A model generated the notes under the pieces. The model ran no database searches. It saw only the letters and a list, made by a program, of their open reading frames with translations, and had not been told where the DNA came from. Shown piece after piece: positions 1 to 11,992 of a DNA stretch of 64,000 nucleotides (position 1 is the first letter of the stretch; each line of letters starts with the position of its first letter). Source of the DNA: Blumeriella jaapii (Eukaryota; Ascomycota; Leotiomycetes; Helotiales; Drepanopezizaceae); contig VWND01000076.1 in NCBI GenBank assembly GCA_009599575.1, positions 1,178,001 to 1,242,000 of the forward strand, read 5' to 3'. The position numbers were made by a program, and so were the translations under genes.

Positions 1-705
1 TCATGACACCATCGATCTCATCTCGCATCAACCGACCCCGTTCCACAAACAAGCCTTTGAATATTCCATCCGCACTTGTTTTGTCTTTCTCGACGATTGC
101 GTTTTCCTCAGCTGTCTTCTCGGCGTGTTGTTCGATCGACTCGTCTTCCGGCATCAGCTCCAGTCGCTTTGTGAACACCTGATCGACCATCTGCTTGATC
201 TAAAATTCGTCAGTTGTAGTTACCGTGAGCGGTGAAAGGTGCACCTACCAGAAAATTAGGCGATGGAATCTGTTTGACTCTTGCGCGGCATTCAGGGCAG
301 GTCTTTTTGTGCTTGTCTTGGTCGAACCATTGGCAGAGGCACTTCCACCAAATTAGCCCTACGCCTTGTGGTTTTCAAGATGATACGTACGGAATAGCAG
401 TAGGTATGACCGCATCCCAAAGTCCATGGCTCGTACAGTAGCTGATCGCAGACGGCGCAGGTAACAAGACTTCGGATTTTCGTAAGATCGGTCTTGAACG
501 AAGTAGCAAGCTGCGGAACCAAGGTCAGTAAACGTAGGAGATGGGCGGAGAGCTGCAAGCTTACCTGGGCGTCACTTTTGACCTTGGGCATGAGCGCGGC
601 GACACCTTGGCGAGCGGTCGTCGGCGTTGCTTCTCTGCTACCCATATTACCCCCCAGTCTTCTACCAGTCATAGGCCGATCAGAGGATGTGGTAGAGGGC
701 GCCAT
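1..705 (-). CDS. RING finger (C3HC4) E3 ubiquitin ligase-like protein, 3' part outside window
   Basis: Reading down from 705, exons are 705-565, 510-391, 341-249 and 199 to the window edge, joined by three short GT-AG introns (564-511, 390-342, 248-200). The product carries a C3HC4 RING at about residues 65-110: CAVC, then CGHTYC, then a sixth Cys supplied by the first codon of exon 3, then TCPEC. This spacing is the zinc-binding fold of RING E3 ligases, which bring an E2 to a substrate. After the RING comes a charged, probably helical stretch, as in fungal RING proteins with an LYEP..L.CGHT.C core. The Met at 705 was chosen because the longer reading from 1056 adds only unconserved sequence. 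The substrate is unknown. The C-terminus lies beyond position 1. Confidence 0.75.
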
Positions 706-2044
706 TCCGTGGCATGGAGTGCCAATGCGAACAAAGTGATAGGGTGTGAATTCGGGTTTGGTTGCGATGCTATGAGGCCAAGTCGGCGATGACTCTGAAG
801 ATGAGGGATGCAGGGCTTTGTATCGTGGGATCGTTTGCGAGTTTGCTATCCCTCCCAAAGCACCGCGAAGTGCGTCGACGTGGAAAAGGCCACGATCTGG
901 CTGTGGGTGAAGGGGTTTGTGAAATTCCTCTGTATGAAGAGAAGTCGAGGCTGATGAAGGTTCTCGCCTCGCTCCCGCCGCAGATTCATTGCGTGAATGC
1001 GCTAAGAAGGGAGGGCTAGCGCAGCGAGCTAGCCGCATCCGTTTCCATTCAACCACAAACAGAATTCAGCGTGATGAGTCAAGATCGCTTACAGCAAAAG
1101 CTCCCATGAGATGGATTCTATTCATCATGGGGAGATATCACCACACTTGATTAAAGACACCGGCGACATGTGTGCCAATCATAGCAGTCTCATGTACTGT
1201 AAAGGTCTATGGTCCAACACAGCACCGCCATGGATAAATGACTGACGAAATGACTGACTAGTGCACAGATGCTTCGGGATAATTGTATCTGTTCGAATTT
1301 GCCTGTATCGTAGCCCTTGCGGACTCCCTCTATTGCCAGTCCTCCATCCTCGGCCTCGGCCAGCTGATTGACTGTCACCAGCCAATTGATTTTCAGCGCA
1401 AGAACACAGGAGACCGAACGAATAGCAACACCTGACGCCCGCCCCATCGTCACATATCTCAACCCAACGGCCTTGGGCTCTGCTCTGCTGTCTGGGCTCG
1501 GTACGTGGCGAGCACCTTGTCCAATTGAGTCGCAGCCCCAAATAGGAATGTAGCAACCAGCGGGCGGGGCAGCGTGTCGTATTGGAGCGTTGGAGTTGGT
1601 TTCAAAGGACCTAGGGAACTGCGTTCTTACTTTACATCGGGATACACATAAAGTAACCCTTAAGGTGTCCGATCTGATCACTTGTCAAGCAGCTGTCGAC
1701 TTGCTATGGAACATCAGGCGTTAGACAGTTACTCCTTCAACTCTGCTATCGAAATCCAAAAGCACGTACTCGTATGTATCCATGCTCCAACGCTAAGTCG
1801 CCAACTCGAAAACAACAAAACACTGACAGCGGAGAAGGACCTCCAGCAATTTACACACAAGTATTGCAGGCCGTGCGTACACAGAACGTCCAAAAAGCAG
1901 TTAATCAGCAAGAACGCCTCTGAAAGCTCCTTCGTAAGAAATTCGTTATCGTTAGCCATCATCGGCATCTTCCCTTAATTTACCTTACATCCCTTTGTCT
2001 TCGCAAATTGGTTTGACGCTTCTTACATTCCTGCTCATCAATAC
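706..2044. other. Intergenic region, no gene recognised
   Basis: Several short open frames occur on both strands, but none has a recognisable domain, plausible splice structure or coding-like composition. This is the shared 5' flank of the RING gene and 3' flank of the oxygenase gene. No notable repeat was seen. Confidence 0.5.
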
Positions 2045-3274
2045 CTACAACTTGATTCGCTTATCCCTAGCAGCCTCCTCACACACGTCCGCAAGTGAGC
2101 CTTTCATCACAAGCGATTCATCAACAATCTCTTCGTTCAGGTGCTTCAGCGTCTTGATCTCGAATTCCAGGAAGGTTTTGATAGACTGCACGTTCGTAGC
2201 ACCTGCTTTCATCGAGTCGCGCAGGTTCTTAAGCATGTGTCTGATGCGGGATTCGGCATTCTCAAGATTGTACTCGGCCGCCTGGCCGTATAGATCTGAG
2301 AGATTCGAGATAGGACGTACAGTGTTGAGGACTGTATCGTCGCGGACGCGAGGAGAGCGTGCGGAAAGACGTCACCATTGTGATGCGCTCTTGGCCGCCG
2401 AAAGCAGAGAGTGCTTGATGGTCTAGATAGCGGCCTTGGAGGATGACAGCACAGCCCTTCAAGTGTTGCGTTAGAGAGTGTGGCGAGCCTTTGCTGAAAG
2501 ATGGTGTCTTACCATCGATGGACCGCGAACCTTCCTGATCTCCCCTGTGCCCGTTCTTATGGCAGTCTCGCCACCAACCATGCCAGTAGTGTCACTCATC
2601 ATCAACACGCACACGAAAGGGTAACTGTCTCTGTGCCAGCCGACGATGGCTCCTCCCCCATCCGAGACCTTGTGATCCTCTTTATCCCCAAGCATTGATA
2701 GGTTGACGTGGCCGATCTCATAGTCCATGACAGGTACTAAGTCGACCCCGGCGATCTTGGAGATGATTGCGAGGGTTGCCGGATGCTTCCACGCCTCGAA
2801 AATGAACTTTCCGTACCTTTCATTCCTTAGCCATTGTTGCCAGATAAGCTGATGAGAGTAGACGTACTTGGGTGCATACCCACGAATCTGTCTTGGCGCA
2901 ATATCAGATGTATAGCTGTACTTCTCGAGGACCTCAGGGTCGAGAACCTCGCTTCTCATAATGTTGATGGCTTCCTCGCTGAATAAGGGGAACGGATCAG
3001 AAACAGCAACGGGCGAAACACCTTTGCCAGCCGAGAACCCTAGCTCTTCCATGGTGTGGATGTGCTTGGGCTCCTCGAAGGCAAGATCTCGAGCGGGGTT
3101 GAAGAGCTTGCCAACTGCCGGAGATCCGTTGTCCGCAGCCAGATACTTTTCAAAAGACCGCTTCAGTGATGCCTGAGTTTCCTTTGAGGATGGGAGAACT
3201 CTTGGTGGGCTGGTAATCTTCGGATATGTCACGTCGGGCGTGCCAGACTGAGCGTACACACCCGGAGTGGCCAT
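2045..3274 (-). CDS. Fungal 2-oxoglutarate/Fe(II)-dependent oxygenase-like protein, with apparent frameshift
   Basis: Exon 1 is 3274-2513 and exon 2 is 2456-2045, with intron 2512-2457. Exon 1 contains the iron-site motif HRDSYPFVCVLM followed by DTTGMVGGETA. Exon 2 continues with GCAVILQGRYLDHQAL (distal His) and ERITMVTSFR (2OG-binding Arg), the order expected for fungal members of this superfamily. Just after TSFR, at about 2366-2355, the frame must change by one nucleotide (or lose two) to continue as RDDTVLNTVRPISNLSDLY and on to the stop at 2045. Read literally, the product would lose its last roughly 110 residues. The continuation is highly coding-like, so either the sequence has an indel or the gene is recently broken. 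Length with the shift corrected is about 390 residues. Substrate unknown. Confidence 0.75.
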
Positions 3275-4942
3275 TATGTTTGCTATAAGGAAGCGGAGGT
3301 CTTCTACACGCTATTAGAGTGATACGCAAGGCACGTTTGTGTTCGCATAAGAAAGGAGTGTGGCTTCGACTTTAGGTGCAGAGAAGACAACTTGTCTTAA
3401 CAAGACCTCTCTCGGGTAATATCTCTGAGATACAGCTAGAGGTCATAGGCCCAAACTGGCCATGGGAGGTGGGAAGGCCGACGAGAGAGCAGCTTCTGAT
3501 AAGCATCTGATTGAAGGTAGCTTACGGTGAGATCTCGATCAAGTCTATACAAATGAGGTTTGAAAAGGCGATGAAGAGATCTATTAGAGATTGAAGTCGA
3601 TGAAGCTATTGAAAATGAACCACCATGTATGGTGAGGGTGACGTTGAAGATCTCTTTCTTATATGTGTGAAAATTTCTCGAGTGGCGTCTCCTCTCCACT
3701 GGCTATGATCTTTTCCCGAACGTCGAGTGCCAGGCATGCCAACTTAACAAAACGGCATTGGAAGTAGTTACCGAACCGCTCATGTGGGATTCTCGCATTT
3801 CCTTGATGGTTCGATCTAGTCTGCTCTTGCTCCGCTCCCGTCGATAATTCCCCTCTATGTGGGTAAATCCAACTGTACAGGATGCTTGAGCGGCCAGCGT
3901 ATGGAAAACGTTCAACGGAATGTCTTGACTACGATCATGCATGGCTCGTCGGGCATCAAGGCCCAGCGAAGACGCTGCGCACCGCACTGGGCGACGATGA
4001 ACGCAGGGATTCGCCCGTGATACCGGCACACATCATAAGGAAAGACTTTCTCGAAATGGGAAGACGCAGACCGGGGAGTCTAGAATTCGCCAAGTCACGA
4101 ACAGAGTTCAGTGCCTGAATGCATCTTGCCTCTATGCCGGTCGGAGACATTGCTGTAGAAGCAGCATACAGAGAGCGCATAGAGGAAGTTGTAGGGCGGA
4201 ATTCGAAAAGACGGACGGCGTTGAAGCCACGCGGAAGATGGAGCCCGGTGCTTTCTCACATGTTCCCAGCTTGTTCTCAATCACATATTGCACAAGTCAT
4301 CCTGCCACGGATCCGTGTTATCGAACATCGCCAAAGAGGCGTGCATGGTGGAGAAAGCAAGACCAAAGGTGGAGAGGGCTGCATAGGGGTGTGGAGGGCT
4401 AGAGAAACCACATGTCGACCAGAGGAGAAGCACATCCGAGCTGGATCTGATGACCCGATGTGGAAGAGGAAACGAACGAGCACCACCGCTCTTCTCCACC
4501 TCGATTCGAGGCCGGTCTCGCTGGCAGTGGACGACGCCGTTGATAGAACTCGGGCGAGCCAAGCCAGGTCGAGCGGAGGCTCGTCCGCACACATGGACCA
4601 GGCCAGCCAGTCATTGAGGGCGCAAGATGCTGTAGATAACAGGTATCATACATCGGATGGGCACGCGAGCGGCGATGGTGTCGAGGTACCGAGGAGTCAA
4701 CAGGTCTAGAGGTCCGACGTCGATATGTTCGGGTGCCAAGACTGGCTAAAGATTGGAGTTGCTCGCCTACCAATGTACACATACATATACATACATATAT
4801 ACATACATACACACGTACACACATACATCCAGTACTGTGCTGTATGTACAGTACATATTTACTTACATACTCACATACTTCCTGTATGTACGCCTCCGCT
4901 GAAGAGGCTCAACTGCCAGTTGATCGGTTGTAACGGCTACTC
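3275..4942. other. Intergenic region between the oxygenase and COX23
   Basis: No gene is supported on either strand. Open frames of up to 196 codons (4119-4709 +, and antisense ones) lack domains. The right end has a degenerate ACAT/TACA microsatellite (about 4780-4830) and a TACTGTAC-type tract (4832-4854) close to the COX23 start. Confidence 0.5.
4832..4849 (+). repeat. 18-bp element upstream of COX23, copy 1
   Basis: GTACTGTGCTGTATGTAC occurs here and again, identically, at 5823-5840. Copy 1 ends 93 nt before the COX23 ATG. It belongs to the wider TACTGTAC-like family scattered through intergenic DNA. A regulatory role is inference from position only. Confidence 0.6.
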
Positions 4943-5419
4943 ATGTCGTCCACCGACAAAAAGACTCTCGAAGGCGAGGGCCCCTGGGACTCGAAGACAA
5001 GCCAGAAGTTTAACAAGTATGTGTGTGGCCGGCCGGAGAGCGAGCCCATCCCACGCATCCATGAGTACTCAACTGATACACATCGATCGTTTAGCAAACG
5101 GCCTGGCGAGTATTTCGACCCTTGCCAGGAGGCCGCGTCGAGAAGTCTGAAGTGTTTGGCCCGGAACGGCGGCGATCGGGAGCTGTGCACAGATTTCTTT
5201 CAGTATGTTGGATCTTCTGCTGCCATGCTATTCACGCACTGACACTGATTCAGGGCATACCGGGATTGCAAACAGGAATGGGTGAGTCGGTCTTCGCGAC
5301 GGTAGTCTGAGAGGAGTTGCCGCTGGAATGAACGATGCTGATTGACTAATCGCTAGCAAACCGCGAGGAGCGAAGCAAAAGCTGCGAGGAAGAAGGAGAG
5401 TGGAGGATGGTTCTCATGA
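4943..5419 (+). CDS. COX23: Cox23-like twin CX9C mitochondrial copper/cytochrome oxidase assembly protein
   Basis: Four exons (4943-5016, 5095-5202, 5254-5281, 5357-5419) encode 90 residues. All three introns have GT-AG ends and keep frame. The core is a CHCH fold: CQEAASRSLKC and CTDFFQAYRDC are two CX9C helices, as expected for substrates of the Mia40/Erv1 import relay of the mitochondrial intermembrane space. The sequence FDPCQEAASRSLKCLARNGG is typical of Cox23, which supports cytochrome c oxidase assembly and copper handling. The C-terminal tail is basic (KAARKKESGG). It precedes MDM20 on the same strand by 476 nt and shares an upstream 18-bp element with it. COX17/COX19 are less likely because of the RNGGDRE linker. 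Confidence 0.9.
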
Positions 5420-5822
5420 GACCCTCCAACGGCGCTGCATGTGAAATGGTGGATAGGGCAGGGACTTGTATGATATGTAGAGTTGAGAGCAAAAGCTCTC
5501 GCTGAACACTGGGACCCCATGAATCCTCTCTCCTTTCCTTTGCACTCTCACACTGCTTTCCCACAAGTACTGTACAATCTGGACATCACCACCTAATGCC
5601 GACCACAGCCCGAGCTCACATTGTGATGTGACGTTGATGTTTGTCCACTTCACTTCACTTCACCTCACCTCACTCTCACTTGCAGCTCGCGCCGGCTCGG
5701 CGGAATTTCAGCCCCGAATCTTCTAGTTTTGGTTTTTGCATCAACACCGTGCTGGCCCCCAGACGCCCTCGAAATCAACTTTTCCATCCCGCGGTCTTGG
5801 ATTCTGGGACACATTCGGTACG

Positions 5823-5840
5823 GTACTGTGCTGTATGTAC
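5823..5840 (+). repeat. 18-bp element upstream of MDM20, copy 2
   Basis: Identical to 4832-4849 (GTACTGTGCTGTATGTAC), ending 55 nt before the MDM20 ATG. Two exact copies 991 bp apart, each just upstream of a start codon, suggest a shared leader or promoter element or a common repeat origin. Confidence 0.6.
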
Positions 5841-5895
5841 CAGCGCCGCATGAATTTCAGACACGAGCAACACGCGGTCCGACGGGCGGTACAAA

Positions 5896-8800
5896 ATGGA
5901 GCAGTTCCAAGATCGCCAGGATGCCCAGATTTGGAACGCCATCGAGGCAAAGAATTTCAAACAAGCCTTAAAACTCGTCGACAAGAGGCTGGCAAAGAAA
6001 CGAACGGAATACCATGAGGTTCGTGTGCGACAGGACTGTGAAAAAACACACAAACATTTCTTTCTTGCTGGCTCTCCGTTTCTCTGTGCGATCACGTGAC
6101 TTTAGAGGATCGCGTTGCTGACATGTCAAGGCTCTCAAAATCTACATCCGGGCTCTCTCCCCTCAGGCCTCGGAACAGTCGGCTGTTCTCCTCTATCTGG
6201 AGGAGCTGGCAGAGCAAAAGACGCCCTTCTCGGACTTGGTAGTGCTAGACTTGTACGATGATTCCTTGCAAGAAGTGCTTCCGGCATCGGGCGAGCATTG
6301 GGCTCAGGTCATTGGAGAGATGAGATGGCAATCGGTCAAGGCTAGCCCAAAGAATGAAGAGACAAGCATCAAGTGTTTTCAGAGATGTCTTGCCATGAAC
6401 GACCTGGACCATGCGCGGCAGGTAAGTCTAGGCGTTCCCTTGGTCTTTGATGCTGCTTGTTCGAGACCAATCCTGCTCAACCAACCTTTGAAGTACTAAA
6501 GGCCTCTGCAGATCGCCAACAGTTTGGAGAAGACCTTCCCCAAGATCCGTGAATACATCTTCTGGAACATATCAGCCATGTTTCTGTTCTCTGTGAGTGG
6601 CCGCTGTCTGATCTTTAAGATTGACCGCTAAGCATCTAGATTCAACCCAATTGTCCAGAAATGCAGAAGAAGATATGGGGAGGCTTAGCGCTTGGAACGA
6701 TAGCTAAGCTTGCTACTGCCACCAAGCAAGCCACGGTAAGTTTCTAGCAAAACCTAGGCACGATAGGATTTGCTAAGCCAATTTCTTTTCAGAACCCGAA
6801 GGAGCTTCCTTTGCGAGCGATTCAAAAACCTCAAGAGCTTTTTCTCTTGCAAAGAATTACAAGGATCTACGGCAAGCTAGAGCAACGTCTAGAATACTTA
6901 CGCGACCCGCTTCTCGGACCCGAGTCAGTCGTCGCCAAAGGCGAATGGGAACTGTGGAGAAGCAAGCTGGAGTTGATTGAGAAGGTTCAAGAATGGAAGG
7001 AGCTTTTCGAGATCACTGGGTCGTTACTCAAGCGTTCACGTACCAAAGATGAGGCAGGTAATTATGTCGAGGCCAGACTGGGTGACTGGGTCGTCTGGGA
7101 AGCATACATTCGCTCAGCAGGCCGACTCGAAGACCGAGAGTAGGTTTATCACTGTGGTATCTTAAGGCCAAGATGCTAATCACGATGCAGGGCTACTAAC
7201 CATGTTTTGGCTGAAGTCAAAGCGCACTTGGATCCATCTTGTGGTTTTGACAAAAGCTGGAAGAGGAATGCATCGCTAGCGCTGGTAAGAGTGGCATTTG
7301 AAAGCAGTTCTCCGTTCACAGAAAACTTTTCAGAGCAAGGAGGCTTGTCTTACCGAGTTACTACCAGCATCAAATATTTGCAGGGCTATGCGAACGCCAG
7401 CACCGCGTACAACGATCTAAGGCCGTTCGTTGGCCAGATGAGCCACGAGGAGCGGAGGCAATTGCTCGAAACTTTGGACAAGAACACGCTATTTGAAAGT
7501 GACGACCAGTCTCAAATTGTAAGTCCGGTGCCCTGTTTTTGTCAGCCAAACAACCTAACATCTACTGTTCTAGCTTGCGTCAGCTCGTCAGATCACAGAA
7601 TCTATTAATACAGAAAAATTGAAGTACTTGTTGAGATGCAGCCTACCAGAATACGAGCGTGGCCAAAGTCCAGAAAAGAGAGATAGCGAAGCCTCGTTTA
7701 CGTGCATTTCTTGTTCGAATCCTTGCGGCATCTTCTGCAGCTACTGCCTGAAAGCAATCGCCCACGAGTCGATAAGCTCGTACCGAATAGCAGTCAACGA
7801 CGACGGACGTATCACCAAAGACCTTCTAAGTACGGATAGGCATCCAGCAGATGATTTCGCCGTCCTGGCAGCCATCACCTTAGTGAAACTTGCTCTAGCG
7901 AGCTCTGATGCCGGCTCCGAGCCCTTGAAGTCTACCAGAGTCAGCTACATGCTGCAAGCTGCAGTATTGCTAGAGAACGCCTGGACTCATTCTAAGTCTA
8001 ACTTCCAGATCTCGTTGATCTTAATTCGCCTATACGTCTACCTCGGATGTGGATCTCTAGCTATGCGGTCCTTCCAGCGTCTCGTGCTCAAACAAGTTCA
8101 GCTCGATACATTGTCCTACATCCTTTTTGATAGGATATCCAGTTTCCATCCTCACCCGTTCACGCATACCCCTGATGGAACAACCGGATCCCGTACTCCC
8201 ATCGAGCAGCTGCGGAAACACCAGAGGCTTTACAAGAGCGCGCAGGAACATGTTAACAAAAACGTTTGGTTGTCGTTCAAGCACAATAGCTACAACTCTG
8301 TATTTGAAATCAAAGAGGTAGAGGAGACTCTGTCACGAAGTTTGGCGAGAGTCATGTCAGTGATTGAAAGCAAGAAAGTTGCCCGTTTGATGGAGCCCAA
8401 GAGAACGCTTGCTGAAATTTATCAAGAGTTCGACATTCTCGGTGAGAATCATGACATCTTCACTTCAAATTGGAAATTAGCTAAACCAAGACTACTTAGG
8501 ACCCAGGACAAAAGACCCAGCAGTTACACTCGCCAATACAAATGATTACGCAACATTCCCCAACTACGAAAGCACGTTCGGTCTCTCCTTCGAAGAGATC
8601 TCCCGATCCGTCCCAGCTCCATCCGTAAGCCTCGCCCCATTATTCTCTATCCGCGCCTGTGTTCTCGGCTGGATAAAGCACGACAAGACTAACTCAAATC
8701 AGGACACTCGGTACCGACTCGCGCTCTTTGCCTCTAAGCTTCTCCTTTTCACAGACCCTTCAATCTCAAGCGGTGAAGCAGCTATTCTCAAGCAGTGGCT

Positions 8801-9431
8801 CAAGCAGCACCTCGCAACGCAGACCGTCCCATCAGGCAGTCAGGAAAAGGTGTTGACCGTCCCCGAGACGCTAAGCCAAGCAACTTTTGAGGCTTTGGCG
8901 CACATCTTGAATGTTGTCTGCGACCGAGATCTGTGCGCAGAGCCGGATGCTGAGGCAAACCTGGACGGGTGGAACTCAGATCTTGTGCAATCTCTCGAGA
9001 AGCATGTGGAGTCTGTGGAAGAGATGAAGGGACTGGTGCCAGCGCTCCAGAGCACACTTCATGCTTTGTATACGGCGCATGAAGTCGGCATTGCTGTTCT
9101 CGGCTTTTGCGCATATGTTGCACGCCAAGGGAAGAATGTTTACGAGAAACAGGTGGAGGCTAATACGAAGATCAAGGAAACGGCAGAGAAATTGCTGGTG
9201 GTTGTCGAGGGCAAGTGTAGGGATGTTAAGAAGGGTGTTGATGAGGGGGGCTGGATTGATCGAGTGCTGGAGTGCGTCTTGCCGGACGAAGGAGCGGGGG
9301 GTGAGGAGCTTGTGAAGGGCTTGAAAGAGCTCGCAGATGAGAATTTCATGGAGGCTTGGGCGGGCGAGGTCGTCGAGAGCTGGAAAGACTCCATTGTTGG
9401 ATTGGCGCTGCTCAAGGGCTCTTCTGCCTGA
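5896..9431 (+). CDS. MDM20: NatB N-terminal acetyltransferase auxiliary subunit (Mdm20/Naa25/Arm1 family)
   Basis: Nine exons (5896-6018, 6131-6421, 6512-6592, 6640-6735, 6793-7139, 7191-7518, 7574-8441, 8500-8624, 8703-9431) join in frame to 995 residues, the usual size of fungal Naa25. The N-terminus (DRQDAQIWNAIEAKNFKQAL) and helical repeats such as LVDKRLAKKRTEYHE, then ALKIYIRAL, match the TPR-like superhelix that anchors the catalytic Naa20 subunit on ribosomes. NatB acetylates Met-Asp/Glu/Asn/Gln N-termini; in yeast its loss disturbs actin cables and mitochondrial inheritance. A Cys-rich insert (CISCSNPCGIFCSYC) lies at about 7709-7750. The gene is intact. The 3' end is 83 nt from the convergent ILM1 gene. 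Confidence 0.9.
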
Positions 9432-9514
9432 AGCGTGCCATCATGGCTCACGATTGGGACCTTCGTTGCACAAATCATTGTCAGACGCTGATCCCTCCGT
9501 CAAATCGAAGACAA

Positions 9515-10193
9515 TCACATCATGTCTTCCTCTGCCGCCTTCCGCGCCTGCAGCCTTGCCAACAGATCCCTCCTCTCCTCCCTCAGAGTAACGAAGACCC
9601 AGAACCATGTAATCATCTCAAGAAAAGCCCACGTAAAAAGGACTCTATTCTTGAGGCCTTCGCCCCAGTCGCTTCGTTGGTATGCGTAGGAGGAGTGGGA
9701 GTTGCTATAGAAGGGCGAGGCCGAGGAGAAAAAGTAGGAGTAGAATGTGAGAAAGAAGAAAAGTATCAAGCGTACGGGTGCTGTGAGATGTGAGTAGTCG
9801 TGTAGAAGAGGGGGTTCTGGATAAAGGGAAGAGGGGCAGGGGAACGTACCCTGAGATCCCCAGTGGTATTGCGAGATTTCTTCGGGTTGAGATATGGCGA
9901 CTAGATCGCTTACTCCGACGAAGAGGAGGACGGCTGAGAGGAAGGCTAGGGGCGCAGACTGAACTTCGAAAGAACGGGCCGGGGGCTGTAGTGATAGATC
10001 AGATAAAGTATCTTGTTCACAGGACCTTGGACTAGAGATTGGAGGGCTTGTTTACCAGTCGCATAGATTCGCCTAATATGAAGACCAGTGTCTGATCTGC
10101 TATCGTCGACGGGGAAGTGAGAAAGAAAAAGGCGAGCGTGATGTGGAAGAGGGAGAGAGAGGTGATGATTGTCGCGCCAGAGATGAGGGCCAT
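9515..10193 (-). CDS. ILM1: Ilm1-like integral membrane protein (increased loss of mitochondrial DNA)
   Basis: Exons 10193-10056, 9958-9850 and 9780-9515 encode 170 residues. The first exon starts MALISGATIITSLSLFHIT and includes FFLTSPSTIADQTLVFILG. The second gives LAFLSAVLLFVGVSDLVAIS. The third gives RSDWGEGLKNRVLFTWAFLE and WFWVFVTLREERRDLLARL. These are the hallmarks of the fungal Ilm1 family, named for the yeast gene affecting mitochondrial DNA maintenance and thought to be an ER membrane protein. Four hydrophobic segments are visible. The Met at 10193 fits family starts; an upstream Met at 10439 in the same frame would add unconserved sequence. The gene is divergent from CDC43 (330 nt between starts) and convergent with MDM20. 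Confidence 0.85.
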
Positions 10194-10523
10194 GATGGGC
10201 GTCGGGTTGTCGACCGATAAAGCTTTTGAGATGAGGGTCGAGTAAGAAAACGAGACTTGATAAGTAGCTGTTTGCTGGTGAAGTCTCACAAGCGTGGTCA
10301 TGCAGCGTATTCGAAGTGTACAAACGATCGATGTATGTAGTTTTGACGGACAAGCTTGAGTGTTGAAGCCAAAATATCGACTTGCAGGGATAAAGAAGGC
10401 TGCTGGCCGGTATTCAGCCGTGACGAAATAGGGGTCCAAACAAACGGCTCCCGAAGCTCGAGAGATCCCCCAAGCTTCACTTCAGACAATCGAGGCTTGA
10501 ACCAACATCCACACCAGCCCGAG

Positions 10524-11992
10524 ATGGCAGAACCGACTCTGCAGAAGGAGAAGCACGTCAGGTACTGGCAGCGCTGTCTCACGTCTCTTCTGCCCACACA
10601 ATACACCAGCACCGACTCCTCGCGCATGACACTCGGCTGCTTCATCCTCTCGGCGCTGGACCTCCTCGGCGCGGGCGCAGACACCTTCCCCGAGAAGCAG
10701 CGCGCTGAGATCAAAGACTGGATACTGAAGTGCCAGCATCCGAACGGTGGGTTCTGCGGGTCTCCCAACCATAGGTTTCCCAACGAATACTATGTTGATG
10801 TCGGTCAGGGGAAGAGGGTCATGGACCCTGCGAACCTACCGGCGACTTTCTTTGCGTTGATCAGCTTGTCGTATGTAGGGGGCTTCGATGAGGTGAGGAG
10901 AGGAGATGCGCTCAGGTGGTTGAAACGGTTGCAGAGGGCGGACGGAAGTTTTGGAGAGTTAGTCACTCAGGAGGGCGTTGTAGAGGGGGGAAGGGATATG
11001 CGGTATTGTCAAACTGCTATGGCTGTGAGGTGGATCTTGAGGGGTGACGAGAAAGTGCCCGAGGGAGAAGACATCGATGTGGAGTCCCTGGTGGACCATA
11101 TACGAGCCGGACAGGTACATTGAAAGAACTGGTCGACGAAGGATACAGGGCTGACTATTGTCAGACGTATGATGGCGGCTTTTCTGAATCTTCAGAGCAT
11201 GAATCTCATGGTACTTGGATACCATCCGAGTGCTACGATAATTGCTGAGTCTTCTCTAGCCGGGTATACTTTCTGTGCCATAGCAGCTCTCTCGCTCCTT
11301 GATCGTCTGCCTCAAGCTGTTGAATCGACAAGTCGTGAGCATGGCCTCACGGATCTTCCTTCAACCCTTCGATGGCTTGTCTCAAGACAGGTAGCGTATG
11401 ATGAACACGAAGAAGAGGATGAAGTTGGTGAACCTATAGTGAAACTCGCTGGTGTGTACAAGGATGAACCGCTGGTTCCGGACCTCACTTTTGAAGACAG
11501 CGGGTTTGTGGGACTCAATGGTCGGTGCAACAAGGCTGCTGATACCTGCTACACTTTTTGGGTTTCTGCTTCTCTTAGTGTATGTTGCCAGCCTCTCGAT
11601 ACCCGTGACGTTGTTGATGGGCTTGATGACAGATGCTTGGTCAAGACGCAAACCAAATTCTACACACCAAAGCGATACGACGGTTCTTGTTCGAGAAAAC
11701 CCAACATATGATCGGAGGATTTGGGAAATCCCCAAACGCGCCCCCAGGTCTGTTCCTCAAGAATTCGCCCTTGTCACGACGTCCGCAACCCTAACTGAGC
11801 ACTGAAGATATCTACCATTCGTTTCTGGGCCTTGCAGCCCTAGCAGTCTTGAAAGAACCTGGCATCAAACCACTACATCCGGCACTCTGTATCAGTCAGC
11901 AACAGAAGGAGGTCATCGGACAACTCCGGGAGAGCGCCACGGTCCCGTCAATAGCTAGGGTTATTGGAGGCATGGAACTGCTTTCTCAATGA
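10524..11992 (+). CDS. CDC43: Geranylgeranyltransferase type I beta subunit (Cdc43/PGGT1B)
   Basis: Five exons (10524-11114, 11165-11210, 11260-11579, 11633-11747, 11808-11992) give 418 residues. Prenyltransferase alpha-alpha barrel repeats are visible: KCQHPNGGFCGSP, LKRLQRADGSFGE, TYDGGFSESSEHESHGGYTF, GLNGRCNKAADTCYTFW and GGFGKSPNAPPDIYHSFLGL. Asp and Cys of DTC and the His of YHSFL are the zinc ligands of this family. With the shared alpha subunit the enzyme attaches geranylgeranyl to CaaL proteins such as Rho1 and Cdc42. The opening KHVRYWQRCLTSLLPTQYTS.D and absence of a Ram1-type N-terminus favour type I over farnesyltransferase. The gene is intact. Confidence 0.92.

Noticed and set aside
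4119..4709. 196-codon plus-strand open frame between the oxygenase and COX23
   Set aside because: No domain, overlapping antisense frames of similar length, no conserved motif.
7276..7334. Possible extra intron in MDM20 exon 6 (GTAAGA...TTTTCAG)
   Set aside because: Removing it shifts the frame and no second intron restores the conserved AYNDLRPF segment; the unspliced reading is continuous.
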